Assembly (NCBI RefSeq): GCF_037975245.1
Contig: NC_092565.1
Location: 17,339,999-17,403,998 of the forward strand
DNA: 64,000 nt
Reading direction: 5' to 3'
Source: Apostichopus japonicus
Lineage: Eukaryota > Echinodermata > Holothuroidea > Aspidochirotida > Stichopodidae
The notes below the pieces were generated by a model that had not been told where the DNA came from, made no database searches, and was given only the letters and a program-made list of their open reading frames with translations. This document shows positions 35,628 to 47,456 of the stretch, piece by piece (positions within the stretch are counted from its first letter, which is position 1; every line of letters starts with the position of its first letter). The translations under genes were made by a program, and so were the position numbers.

Positions 35628-36385
35628 CTCAACTTTATTTATTTATTTTTATTTATTTAAACTTTATTTAATTGAGGGTAACTCGGTAGGCCAGAGATTA
35701 TCTACCCCAAGGCCCTCAGTTACAAAGACAAATTTAAAGATATTGTATTTAGAATCAAACAATCAAATGAATTTTAAGACGGACAGATACACAAATAAAA
35801 GAAGCAAATGAAAGAGTATAACAAGAGCAGGTATAGAAATACAGACAATAAGAGAAGCGGGAGAATAAAACAACAGTAAATAGAAAACATTACAAGAAAT
35901 GAAAACAAACAAAACCCTGCAGGATAGTCAAATATGAAAGGAGCATCGGAATTAAATAAAACAATAAAACAAATATATAGCGTTATAGTAGAATAAACAT
36001 TGAATGTAAAGCTGTGGGAAACGTTTAAAACAATTTTAATTAGTAGCTTCTCTGATACTTATAGATAAAATGTTCCACAGTTTTGCCCCAAGGTATGAAA
36101 ATCGTTTTCTATGAAATTCGGTTCTTCCTCCGCATATACATAAAGCTGACGTTGACGCAGAACTTAAGCCATAAGTATGTATATAACTTGTTAAGTGAAC
36201 GTTTCTTTCATATATGAATGTAACCATTTAGGGATTTATACACCATCAGAATTCTTTTATATTTTACGCGTTGGTCAAATGTTTTCCATCCTTATTTGTC
36301 GAATAGGTCAGTAGATCTATCATCATATGATGCATCTATAATATCATCCTAGCAGCATTCTTTTGAAGTTTCTCTATTCTGTCAT
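35628..36385 (-). mobile_element. 5'-truncated CR1-like LINE tail (unit 3)
   Basis: Same insertion as 5165-5925 and 17284-18075. Minus-strand frames read SYLGAKLWNILSISIREATN and FHRKRFSYLGAKLW, with frame breaks. The 5' break matches that of unit 1, whereas unit 2 extends further. Units 1 and 3 therefore share a derived truncation, or unit 2 keeps the older state. Confidence 0.8.
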
Positions 36386-37295
36386 AGCTTACCGTTAATG
36401 GGACAGATGCTCAAAAATCCTGCAAGAAAGGTAACTTTAATCGTGTTCCATTCCGGAGATGTTAGGGTGCTATATTTGTGTGATATCATAATCTGAAGTG
36501 AAATCTTCTACTTCCCGTTTACATTGCTTTTCATAATTTCAAATATGAGCGTAAACAGGTTTTCGAATGAAATCAATGCCGGGTGATACAGGGACACCAT
36601 TATAATCTGCACTGACTTACTGTACTCATATACTTATCATGACAATTAACAACTGATCACAGGCAGTAAATAAAATACATAATTATGGCTTATATATAGT
36701 TATCTAGCCGCTCAAGTGACCCGATGATGTCATAGCTGTTCATGCTCAAGGCGGTATAGTCTTGCCGTATATATCACTATATATTCAAAATGAAATAAGA
36801 TTTTTATGAGGGTTCTTCCTTACTTTAATCACTTGACAGTAAAATCAAATTCGGTTACCACGAGTTGAATTATTTTCCAACCGCGGGTACATAATCATTT
36901 TAGTTTTAAAGAAACACAACAGTTGTTATGTTGATTTAGCCCATTTATGACATCGCGGATGATTTCGCAATGCATTCATCAAATTAGAGTGCATAAAACT
37001 GTAACTTATTTTATACTTTAACAACGAAATTATCTATACCATGCTGGGAGTGGGCTGGAGGAGGTGATCGAGGGGCAGGGGACCATGAGCTCCGTTTCTT
37101 AAATACTATATGTCATATATCTCAGTCTTTATGTAAGCCCGCAGGTTTGCTCGTTTTGTGAATTGTGGAGAGTGACATGACAGTATCGTACGGTATTTTT
37201 CAGGATATTTATGTCGAAAGACAATACTGTAAACATTGTCGTTGTGCAAAGATCATCGCTCCGTAACGTCACTTTAGGTAACAAGGGTTACTTTG
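36386..37295. other. 3' flank of transporter copy 3
   Basis: Matches 5926-6754 and 19541-20407. No independent gene is seen. Confidence 0.5.
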
Positions 37296-37426
37296 TTACT
37301 CGCTGCATTCTATGATGGTTCCGTCCATCTTATGCATACCCAACGCCAATACAATTGAAGCGATGTTGATGAATATTACGATGCTGAAGATGATTGTAAA
37401 TGATCCAGATATGTCGAGAAGAGCAC
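37296..37426 (-). pseudogene. Transporter copy 3, exon 4 (open)
   Basis: 131 bp; acceptor ATAG, last helix and tail MHKMDGTIIECSE then TAA. Asn to Ser is the main change against copy 1. Confidence 0.8.
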
Positions 37427-37952
37427 CTATGAAAAACAAAGGAAGAAAGAACAAAAACAAAGCAGTTAAAAAGAAGGAATAGCAATGTAAGATACATACG
37501 ATGACACATTCCCTGGGTCGGTATAATAGTAAAACCGTACCCGAAACGTACTCCATCCACAGTCACCCGTTCATATGCACATCAGTCATAATTCATTAAA
37601 ATGATGAGTTCAAAGCTAGACAAAATAATAGCGATGTTTGAATACATATACGGTTTCTATATTAACTTGGAACATAACTTCTCATGCACTCCTACAATGA
37701 ATAAGCAAATGACCAGAATAAAAAACAAAAACAGAAAGAAAAGGGGGAAAAACGGAAATCAGTTGCTGCGATGGTTGTGATTGATCTAGTTATTGCAAAT
37801 TTGATCGATCACTTCAATCCTTCCTCTTCAGAGGTAACCATCTTCGTTCTTTCCGAGAGGCTCTCACTGGCCAACCTCTCCCTTCCCCGACCTTCCCACG
37901 ATACAATCTCCCTAAAGTGATATGAATTTGGGCAGCTCTTGCACCAACTTAC

Positions 37953-38786
37953 CTGAAATGATCCCACCAAGTTGCATCAATGCACCGCTAAAGAAGTAAC
38001 TTATTGCTACCCCCTGCCTCATGTGTACCTTGCAGACATATCTTGGTAGTATACCATTAAGCGCACATTCCGCTTAAGCCAGTGAAAATCCACAGAAAAA
38101 TGACAAAACTGCAAGTGTCCAAAAATCTTGGAAGCAAATGCATCCTGATAAAGATTAAGTGAAAATAGTAGCTGGAATCACTGAACAAGTTATAGCGTTC
38201 ATACGATTGCTCCAAAAAACGAACAAGACCACAAGTTTACCAAAGATACCTCCAATGCCTCCGAATACTGATAGAAGTACCGCAACATCTGATGGTAGGC
38301 CCAAGGATTTTCCAAATGGAACTAAGAAGACAGCCAAAACAACGAAGGAGTAACTAAGTAATGAATGTATAATAATGTAAAGGGCAAATATTGGATGCCT
38401 TGTTGCAGGTTCAATGCTACATAACATGAGAAGGTTGCCCATTCTTGTGTCTTCGGTCTTGTCCTCAGGGCCGGCTGATTCGTCTTTTCGGTTTGTCAAC
38501 TCAGATGACTCATGGTCGTGGTCATGATTGACGGACTGAGGACGCGGTCTCTTTGATTTCATTAATACCCCGGATATCATACAATTCCATACTAGTGCGC
38601 CCATAATCAAGTAAGACCCAGATAGTCCGTATTCTTCTCGTAGTTGTTCGAGCAGGACTGGGATGGCTGTTATCCCTAAGTATTGAAACAGCTCCCTCAC
38701 AGAATAGGCTACAGGGAAGGTCTCCTTATCAAAGTGTTCCAAATATATCATATACAGCGAAAAATATAAAAGTCTTCCCCCGACAG
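37953..38786 (-). pseudogene. Transporter copy 3, exon 3 (two stops)
   Basis: 834 bp; acceptor TTTACAG and donor GTAAG kept. It is open from the acceptor to the TAA at 38157-38155, and a second TAA lies at 38076-38074. Confidence 0.85.
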
Positions 38787-40070
38787 CTGTAAATTAAAAC
38801 AAATTTTGTTTTTCATAATTCGGAGAAACTTTTGAAGCACTAGAGAACAGTAAACTACACAAAGGTCGATCCATGATTTCTCGAATAATATGATGGCTGG
38901 TGGAGGGAGGGATTTAAGGGGCAAGGGGGGGGGGGCATGTAGAACAGTATATCGAAATGACTGCAGCATGGTGTGATAATCAATCATCGGTGAAGAGAAA
39001 GAAACGCTTACAAGTGAAGCGTAGCAATAACTATAATTATATGTGCATGTGTTTTTCAAAGTTATATGTTTGAAGCATGGTTCCTTTCACCAGTAATTCG
39101 ATCGGTTGTGATCATGACAAACTTAGTGCATGTAATATGCCAGATTCTCTACACGTTATCGTCACCATTATATCAACCCAATAATTTCGATGTTTGGAAA
39201 CTTCAGTGCAATAGTGAACCTTCTAGCTATGTGTTTCTTTAATAAAACCCATGCAGGGCGTAGCTAGACTTTTGTTCAGGTAAGGATCAACTCGGGTTGC
39301 CAAACGAAGCCAACTCGGGCGCATTTCGGGAGCCACCGTTTTTCGGGCCCAACTCGGGCTCCGTTTCGGGAGACCCCGTTTACTAATTTTTTATTGTTTA
39401 TATTTTAAAGCGGGCACCCGTTTTTCACACGAGGTCGTCACCGATGTTGTTTTCGATGATGGCAAAAAAAAAAATTAACTAATTAATTACACATGTACAT
39501 GTCGCCCTATGTGAATTTAACTCATTCCACAACACTAAGGGCGACATTGGCAATTTAATGTAAATACGTCACACTGGACCATTGTCAGGACTTCAGAATG
39601 GGTGATATTTATAATACTCCTTCTGCAAAATACATGTAGCAAGGAATTTAATTAACAAAATATATATATAAATATATATATAAATAACAAATATACATGT
39701 GGCCTGTTTTTTCGGAAGCTTTGCTTTTGATATGTTGAAGAGTCTTATCAAATCCCACAACCTTTTTTCCATTTTGGATATTCCGAGACAGTACATTAGT
39801 TCCTCATTACATGGTACACAAACTGCAGAATGGAATGTACACACGTACACGTTTGTAACAGAAGTGATAGTACCAAAGAATAAATTTTAGTAACTTTAAA
39901 TCTGAACGAATACGATTTGCAGAACGCGTGATTAAAGTAATCGGTACAAAAGCTATTACGTAATAGGCTATTCATATTGACCGAACCTTAGATATAACGA
40001 CTTCAAATTTGGTCATACCGAACTATATATTTCAGTGATTTTCTACTGTAGTTCTATGGGTACTGAAGTG

Positions 40071-41420
40071 CCGGTAAAACACAGTTTAAACAAGGTTCTT
40101 GGTTCTTGGTCATAACATCATAATATGCAGTAGTTACTATTTATTTTTCAACCCATCTTTGTATACAGTGTTTGCCATGTCAGTGTATACTATGTCTATA
40201 TATATTGAAGTGCAATACTATGGGACAACACTGATAATTAACTCATTATGAACGGTAAAGTAAATATCATCACTCTTTAGAAGGAGTGAAAGTGCACTCT
40301 AAATAAGAAAGTATATTCACTCTTTGTTAAGAGTAAAAAACTTTCACTCTAAATTACGTCACCAACCCCATCCAGCTAAGAGTGAAGTTGGAATAATTTT
40401 TCACTCGAAGGGAATTTAGAGAGTATGACACTAACTATAAGAGACTCCAGTATATCATGAATTATTTTATTTAATGTTGCCGGTAAAACACAGTTTAAAA
40501 CAAGGTTCTTGGTTCTTGGTTATAACATCATAATATGCAGTAGTTACTATTTATTTTTCAACCCATCTTTGTATACAGTGTTTGCCATGTCAGTGTATAC
40601 TATGTCTATGTATATTGAAGTGCAATACTATGGGACAACACTGATAATTAACTCATTATTAACAGTAAAGTAAATATCATCACTCTTTAGAAGGTGTGAA
40701 AGTGCACTCTAAATAAGAAAGTATATTCACTTTTTTTAAGAGTAAAAAACTTTCACTCTAAATTACGTCACCAACCCCATCCAGCTAAGAGTGAAGTTGG
40801 AATAATTTTTCACTCGAAGGGAATTTAGAGAGTATGACACTAACTATAAGAGACTCCAGTATATCATGAATTATTTTATTTAATGTTGCCGGTAAAACAC
40901 AGTTTAAAACAAGGTTCTTGGTTCTTGGTTATAACATCATAATATGCAGCAGTTACTATTTATTTTTCAACCCATCTTTGTATACAGTGTTTGCCATGTC
41001 AGTGTATACTATGTCTATATATATTGAAGTGCAATACTATGGGACAACACTGATAATTAACTCATTATGAACGGTAAAGTAAATATCATCACTCTTTAGA
41101 AGGAGTGAAAGTACACTCTAAATAAGAAAGTATATTCACTCTTTGTTAAGAGTAAAAAACTTGCACTCTAAATTACGTCACCAACCCCATCCAGCTAAGA
41201 GTGAAGTTGGAATAATTTTTCACTCCAAGGGAATTTAGAGAGTATGACACTAACTATAAGAGACTCCAGTGTATCATGAATTATTTTATTTAATGTTGCC
41301 GGTAAAACCCAGTTTAAAAAAGGTTCTTGGCTCTTGGTTATAACATTATAGTATGCAGCAGTTACTATAAGGTTTTTCAACCCGTCTTTGTATACAGTGT
41401 TTGCCATGTCAGTCAAGATA
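40071..41420. repeat. 409-bp tandem repeat, 3 full copies plus part
   Basis: Units start CCGGTAAAACNCAG at 40071, 40480, 40889 and 41299, giving periods of 409, 409 and 410 bp. The three complete units differ at only a few positions by eye. Each contains a short-repeat motif family (CACTCTTTAGAAGGAGTGAA and variants). The sequence is the same family as the intronic repeats near 11410 and 23640 but in a longer unit. Confidence 0.92.
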
Positions 41421-41646
41421 TTATTATTACCTTAGCAAATTCTTTTTTCATTCTCTTCGATTTAAAAAAAAATATTGTTATGTCCATGCTGATATATGAT
41501 AGCAATCATTGCATTTACCAGTAAAACATACTTCCAACAAGGTTCAAGGTGATTGGTTGATACTTTATAACATGCAGCAATTACTATACGTTTTTTAACC
41601 CGTCTTTGTATACAGCGTTTGACATGTCAGTCAAGATATTATCATT

Positions 41647-42197
41647 GGTTGGTTGGTTCGATCCCGTCATGACTGACAGCTCGTGACGTCAACAATGGCA
41701 CGCCATTTCTGACGATCCTTGGCAAAGGAATAAAGATCTTGAAGAGAACTCGATCCGACCAAAGATTTTATTTGGTCAAACCATCTGGTCCTGGGTCTTC
41801 CAGGTTTTCTGCTCCCTTCAACTCGACCTTGCATGATTACTTTCTCAATACAGTCTCCTTCTCTGCTTGCAATGTGACCAAAGTAGCTTAACATTTGGCT
41901 CTGGATGATGCACAAAAGAGGTTTTTTTTGGCTGGACCTCCTGCAGAACACTATCATTAGTTCTCTTCATGATCCAGGTTATGTGGAGCATCCTACGCCA
42001 ACACCACATTTCAAATGAATTGATCCTCCTTTGGTCAGATTGGTTAGAGTCCAGGTTTCACATCCATAAATGGCTATTGGAAAGATAAGTGCTGAAACCA
42101 GTGTGTTTTTGTTGCCTTTGTGATGCCTCTATCAGCCCATATCTTCTTCAGGCCAACCATAGCTGACCTGGCCATTGCTAAGCGTCTTCTTATCATT
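41647..42197 (-). mobile_element. LINE 3' fragment, 11-bp TSD
   Basis: Flanked by ATATTATCATT (41636-41646 and 42198-42208); intron 2 of copy 1 near 11550 shows the uninterrupted site. The minus strand reads a reverse-transcriptase C-terminal region: AIYGCETWTL, then SYFGHIASREGDCIEKVIMQ, KPGRPRTRWFDQIKSL and KDRQKWRAIV. The plus-strand left edge is a TTGG repeat, i.e. a (CCAA)n tail in LINE sense. Frames are broken near 42110. The motif order fits RTE- or L1-like LINEs; the clade is not settled. Confidence 0.88.
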
Positions 42198-43208
42198 ATA
42201 TTATCATTACCGTAATAAATTCTCTTTTCTGTATTTTCGATTTTATTTGATATCGTTATATTTTTGCTGGAATATGATAGCTCATTTTGTGTATAAGTTT
42301 TTTTTCGTGGCTAAAAAATGAAATCAGTCAACGTTATACCATATGCATATTATAAGCAGTTACCATATTCTGCATAACTTTTTTTACTATTAGATGAGGC
42401 AAGGCATACCGAAGGGCTCTACGTGCGCCAAGCTGAGTCCCGGGAATAATTATGTCACCAGGAATAAATTAATTCATGGTGTGTAAAGGGGCATATATGA
42501 GAATAAAATTCCTTTATCTCAAATTTCCTGGGCCTCCTTTACTGACCCGAGCTCTGTGGCCGTATAACCCCACTTGACCTCCCTACTCGTCTGGAAATAT
42601 TCGACTACACATTTAACTCATGCGTGACAGCAATTTAGTTGCATGAAACACTTCAATGTACCTCTATATATATTGTATGGTTGGACTATATATATATATA
42701 CGCTACAAGTATCACATGTTAGATTATGTGTAAGTTTAAAACGTAAATGAGTTTTACCATACGATTGTACAACACAAACACAGAGAAATAAACTCATATA
42801 CTGAAGCAGTTCGTTCATTAATTAATTACGTTGGTTATACTATTCAATATGTTTTCAGTTGGCTATTTGCTAAAATGATCACTTGTTATAACCAGTGAGG
42901 TTTTGTGTTAAACCCTGTATGACGATAAATTCGTGTAACCATAACATTGCACAACACATACCGATATATGTGATTATGCGTAGAATAATTAAATAAAATT
43001 AACTCTTCAACATTTTTGCATTATACTATAATGCTAAAAGTATCACATGTTATAGTAAGGTTCTGTGCGCAAAGTTTTGTGACATGTGATTTGTAGGCCT
43101 ACAACAGATACCGATACGCAAACTCATGCACTTAAGAAGCGCCAAATTGCATTAACCATATTCAGTATTTTGACTATATGTCAATAATGTTATTCACACG
43201 GACATTAC

Positions 43209-43352
43209 CTGAGATTCCAGTGAAAACGAAAAGCTGATAAATAGTTTTACCAAGCAATCCATTGAGCACGAATCCAAGACCAAACAGAAAGCCGCCGGTT
43301 ATACCCACACTCCTGTATTGGAATCCCTTGAGTAGAGGAGCAGAAATTCCAG
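43209..43352 (-). pseudogene. Transporter copy 3, exon 2 (open)
   Basis: 144 bp with acceptor TTTTGCAG and donor GTAATG. The translation AGISAPLLKGFQYRSVGITG equals copy 1. Confidence 0.8.
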
Positions 43353-44043
43353 CTGCAAAAGAATGATCCCGCATGAATAAGACATCAATCTACACGGAGC
43401 AGCCGGTTGAGGGGAGGGGATTGTCAGTGTTGTGAAAAATCAAAGCCGCATCTCCCACTGCCCCTCTTCATTTGTCACCCCCACCCCAGGGCCCAGGCAA
43501 TTGTGGCCCGATGTCAAGGACCAAAAGAAGTAACCAGTCATCCGCTACAGCTCGCAGTTGACCATAGGCCTGCGAAGCGGCCATGATTTATAATTACATA
43601 TGCAGCCAGTAGGCAAATCACTCCCCCTAAAATTTGGAGCAATTTCAAAAGAAATCTTTTCCTAAGCAAAGACAACCTGCATGAGAGTGCCATATCCGTT
43701 CGTCTTGAGGTGCCAAAATAAAAAGTGCTCTAACAAGCCCAATCAACCATGCATGGTTCACATTGGTTGAATGTGGATTCTCCTTGGGGGCTCATTTCTA
43801 TTGTGGCACCGGGCCCTGTTGGTCCTTACTACGTTATACCCTCTGCAGTATGTAGCAAATAATACTTCAAGAAAGGATTGAAACATATAGAAACAGTTAA
43901 GCAAATATGCACAGATCTGGCTAAGTTAGTTTTCCTTGATTACGTCAACACAGTTTTATTTTTGAGTTATAGGTATGAACCATTATTTGTCAAAATGTTG
44001 TGATTTGATTCGATAATGTGATAGGAATATTACGTGAGCTTAC

Positions 44044-44239
44044 CGACGATGAATACATTTGATGCTTAGAATGTAAATACCCATCCAACATAAATATTAG
44101 AGATGTTGTACGCTATTACAAGATCATCAAACAATACACCGAAAGCTTTGAACGTCCCGCTCTTAAAGAAAACGACTAAAATTCCCGAAAATAATATGTC
44201 AATTGAAACGAACAGTTTTTTCAAAGTGTTCTTTGCCAT
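44044..44239 (-). pseudogene. Transporter copy 3, exon 1 (stop at codon 58)
   Basis: 196 bp, donor GTAAG kept. The stop falls in TM2, so any product would end after one complete helix. Confidence 0.85.
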
Positions 44240-44349
44240 GTTCGCCACAGAATTAACCATCGGAGAAACAATGTGATGGCGTTCTTATAGAAGGCACGAT
44301 GTGATTGTGACTCGTTGTGTCTGCGAAACTTTTGATGAAGTAAAAAAAT

Positions 44350-44601
44350 AATTAATAGAGTTGCAGCGCCCGAAACTGAAAAAGGTGGTACCTTCATTTG
44401 CATCAAATTTTGGAGGAAAAACAATGGAAATTCGTTCACCAATGTTGATATTATACAGATGTAGATAAACTGTCTAATTAATAGAGTTGCAGTGCGCGAA
44501 ACTGAAAAAGGTGGTACCTTCATTTGCATCAAATTTTGTAGAAAAAACAATGGAAATTCGTTCACCAATGTTGATATTATACAGATGTAGATAAGCTGTC
44601 T
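44350..44601. repeat. 126-bp tandem duplication upstream of copy 3
   Basis: AATTAATAGAGTTGCAG occurs at 44350 and 44476, and the two 126-bp units are nearly identical. They lie in the 5' flank of the copy 3 pseudogene. Copies 1 and 2 have a single unit. Since 126 is a multiple of three, the duplication produces the repeated frame seen on the minus strand here; it is not a gene. Confidence 0.9.
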
Positions 44602-44610
44602 AGCTATTAA

Positions 44611-44973
44611 AGGGTGTGAAGACTCGCGCAAAATGAAACGTCTAATGTCGGTAATTTGACCTAGTTTCGAATGATGTGTAACAGAAGTGTTAAACACCAC
44701 CATCGATCCAAGAAAACACACACACAGCTTGCTACCGTCGGTAATTAGACACTAGTGTACAGTCAGTACATACAGCTGCGGTCAATACCCAGAGCACCGT
44801 ATACAAACGTTACAGTGATGGACATCTCAGGTCCAGCTAAAGATAACAATTAAGATATCATGTTTCACTACTGTCTGCATTTTGTAGCAACACGAACAAA
44901 ACGTCACTTGCAAGCAACAGAAAGATAACTTTTCAGATGGCCGCACGCGGTTTGGGGCGAGTCTTCAATGCCT
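44611..44973. mobile_element. TTAA-flanked miniature element
   Basis: The ends AGGGTGTGAAGACTCGC and GCGAGTCTTCAATGCCT are imperfect inverted repeats, each bordered by TTAA (44607-44610 and 44974-44977). The TTAA target and AGGG start suit Kolobok or piggyBac types. At 363 bp it has no open frame of note. The corresponding position in copies 1 and 2 is continuous, so this is a copy-3-specific insertion. Confidence 0.8.
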
Positions 44974-44977
44974 TTAA

Positions 44978-47308
44978 ACAATTAATATGCAAATTCAGCT
45001 GATGAAAAGCAAACCGTTGTCAGTTGTCAACAGTCTGGAAACACTCAAAGCCGTATATTTACACACCTCATCAACAGCGCCGTCACTTCTCAAAGTATCG
45101 CATAAGGGATATATTAACAGCTCTATCATGTTGGTGCACGTCTAATCTATCCCTGTCCCATCCTGCCCTAAACTGCCCCCTCCCCTACCACCACTCCACT
45201 TCATGTTAACTTTTATTAGTTTAAATTTAGACAGCTACTTTCATTCTCTCTTAATTATTATTCACAGTGGGATACTGTAATTATATGGGTGTGTGTTTGA
45301 GTAGGAAGGGGGGGGGGGGAGGGGTAGCTCTGGATCGCATGGAGCTTGTAAAGCTAGTATTGTAGCACAGCAAAAGGTAATACAACAATGTATGCAACAC
45401 TTCGTAGTATATAGCTCACATGGTGGGTTAAATTAAGCCATATTTTGCTTCTAATTTTATAGCCTTATATAGCATTACATAGCATTAATCTATTGGTGTA
45501 AAACCAGAAATACTTTTAATTTGTCTGATAGAATTGTATAAGTGACTGCGAGATTTGCATCATATTATGTGGGTCGGAGTGGTGGGGGTGGGGGGTGGAT
45601 GAGGACATCAATCGCAACTGATATAGTGTCGCATCATGCTCCTTTGTATGCCCCCTAAACATGTTGCATGAGATCCAGTCTTGCATAGGTTGAACAATCC
45701 TGCTCATCTATGTAAACAAAGTTAGTTTCAAGTTTATCAGCTACATTCCATTTTTTTTTACATTTTGAACATTATAGGATAAATAAAAATGGTATTAAAT
45801 ACAGTAAACAGTATATATCGAGTATCGAAAAAAATCTTAGGGGGGTGGAAGTAGAGGTCGGAACCAGAAATAAGTGGATGTTTCTCCCTTTGTAACATAG
45901 ATAGTGCAATGTAAAACACCCACACCACCACCCCAACAGTTATAGTCGTGGTGCGGGTATGCCAATAATCTCTCCTTTGATCCTTCTCTCAACTGAAAAG
46001 CTGCATTGCTGGTGTTAACAAGGTACAAGGTAAATGACTGCTATGCGCTGTCTAGCTGAAGTTGTGATGACACGTTGGTTATTTCATTTCTCAAGTTATG
46101 GACAATATGCTGTCTGCTGATAGTATCTCACTTCCACATTCCTTCCACAAACACCTGTGACCCACACAAATAATTTTGAAATTATAAAAACCCGTCATCG
46201 TGGTTCCTCTTACTTTGGTAGCCTACGTCAGTACCCCAAAACTTACAAGCACTCTCAAGTTCCTTCCCATTGCCAAACATCTTCGCCTGTTTCATCCCTT
46301 CCTCTTTTCTCCCTCCGTTCCCTAGCACTGTCTCCTTTCCGATTCTCTTCCGTATCCTTAGTGCCCCGTCTTCCCCCTGTTTACACCGCTATGCAAAGCA
46401 ATGGATACCATTGAAATTGACCAGCTGTACACAGAAATTCATCAGTAATAATACATTCCAGCTAACATACACTAGCAAAGTGTTATATCGGCTTAGTGGT
46501 CACCTTCAGGATATTGCACAATGATTTGATAAAACCAGAAATCCGTATCCGTTGGTTTGTTGATGGCCAATTCCGTCTGCTACAGAGGTGGATAATCTGC
46601 GAGTAATGAAGCTCATTTACAAATTTTATGGTCTGTATTTAACTCTTGCAATATAGAAAAATATACATTATTTTTTGATTACCGTTGAATGTAATATGGT
46701 CAATATCCTCTGTTCACAACAATTATTTGTCCGGGAGGATTAGACTATCGTCAGCATACCTGTACGTTAGGCCCCAACAGTTAGGCTGTTCAAAGCGTAG
46801 GAGAACTCAGTCATATATTGACAGCCACAAAACTGATTGCATTCACCGTGGCACGTTACAACAGATACTGCATCCGAAATTCATCAGTATTGCTGCATTT
46901 TCAACAAACTGAAGTCTAAATTCTGCTTTCAATGTCAGACTGTTTCATAGGACTCAGATACGCAGGTTAGTACAGCTTCAGGTCTAGGCCTAGGTTCTGA
47001 TATCCTGGTGAAGCCAAGGTTAGGGAATAACTACTTATTTTCACTGTTGTGAAGCAGTTTTAAATATTATGGTTCCATTGTACAAAACTGCTATGGTCCT
47101 TCCTTCATGTATCTTATTTGCCCATTTTGTATAGCATTAGCTATGCTATGCCAGAATGGAGAAATTATTCCCTGAAAGATCCTTCTTGCAAACGGTAGTC
47201 ATTAAATTTGGTGTATTTTGGAAATTGTGTGCCATTGTTTTAGACATCTTATCAAACTTGTATCTTTTCCAAAATACAAAACTATCGATCTTTGGAATCT
47301 AGTTTATC
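44978..47308. repeat. Partial fourth duplication unit
   Basis: Aligns with 1370-3790 and with 26800-29380, including the matches to 'gtccgggaggattagac' (46730) and 'gcaaacggta' (47188). It stops near 47308 just after 'ggaatctagttta'. There is no LINE tail or transporter exon to its right, so the array ends here inside a unit. Confidence 0.8.
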
Positions 47309-47456
47309 ACATTGTATGTGTGATTCCTAACAATTATGATATTTTCAAGTAGGGCAGTCTTTAAGGACTGGCAGGAAGTGTTATTACCGAACTCAATTTT
47401 TCTGAACCATACTTTTGTGAATTTAGATAGTTCACCAGTTAATCTCCTTAGGCCTA

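Larger units (their letters stand above)
38787..43208. other. Intron 2 of transporter copy 3
   Basis: A 4.4-kb intron enlarged by the 409-bp tandem array (40071-41420) and a LINE insertion (41647-42197). Its left part shares the CTCGGG-rich block (39283-39384) with copy 2. Confidence 0.65.
37296..44239 (-). pseudogene. SLC16/MCT-like transporter copy 3 (pseudogene)
   Basis: Same four-exon layout on the minus strand: 44044-44239, 43209-43352, 37953-38786 and 37296-37426, with all splice sites preserved and exon lengths equal to copy 2. Three in-frame stops destroy it. Codon 58 is TAA at 44068-44066 (CAA, Gln, in copy 1). Codon 324 is TAA at 38157-38155 (GTT, Val, in copy 2). Codon 351 is TAA at 38076-38074 (TAC, Tyr, in copy 2). 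Exons 2 and 4 are open. A one-base difference creates an extra upstream ATG (at 44260-44258), seven codons ahead of the start used by copies 1 and 2. With stops at three separate places and no indels in the coding exons, it decayed by point mutation. Confidence 0.85.

Noticed and set aside
44221-44721. 166-codon minus-strand frame
   Set aside because: It is produced by the 126-bp tandem duplication and runs through exon 1 in another frame and into a miniature transposon.
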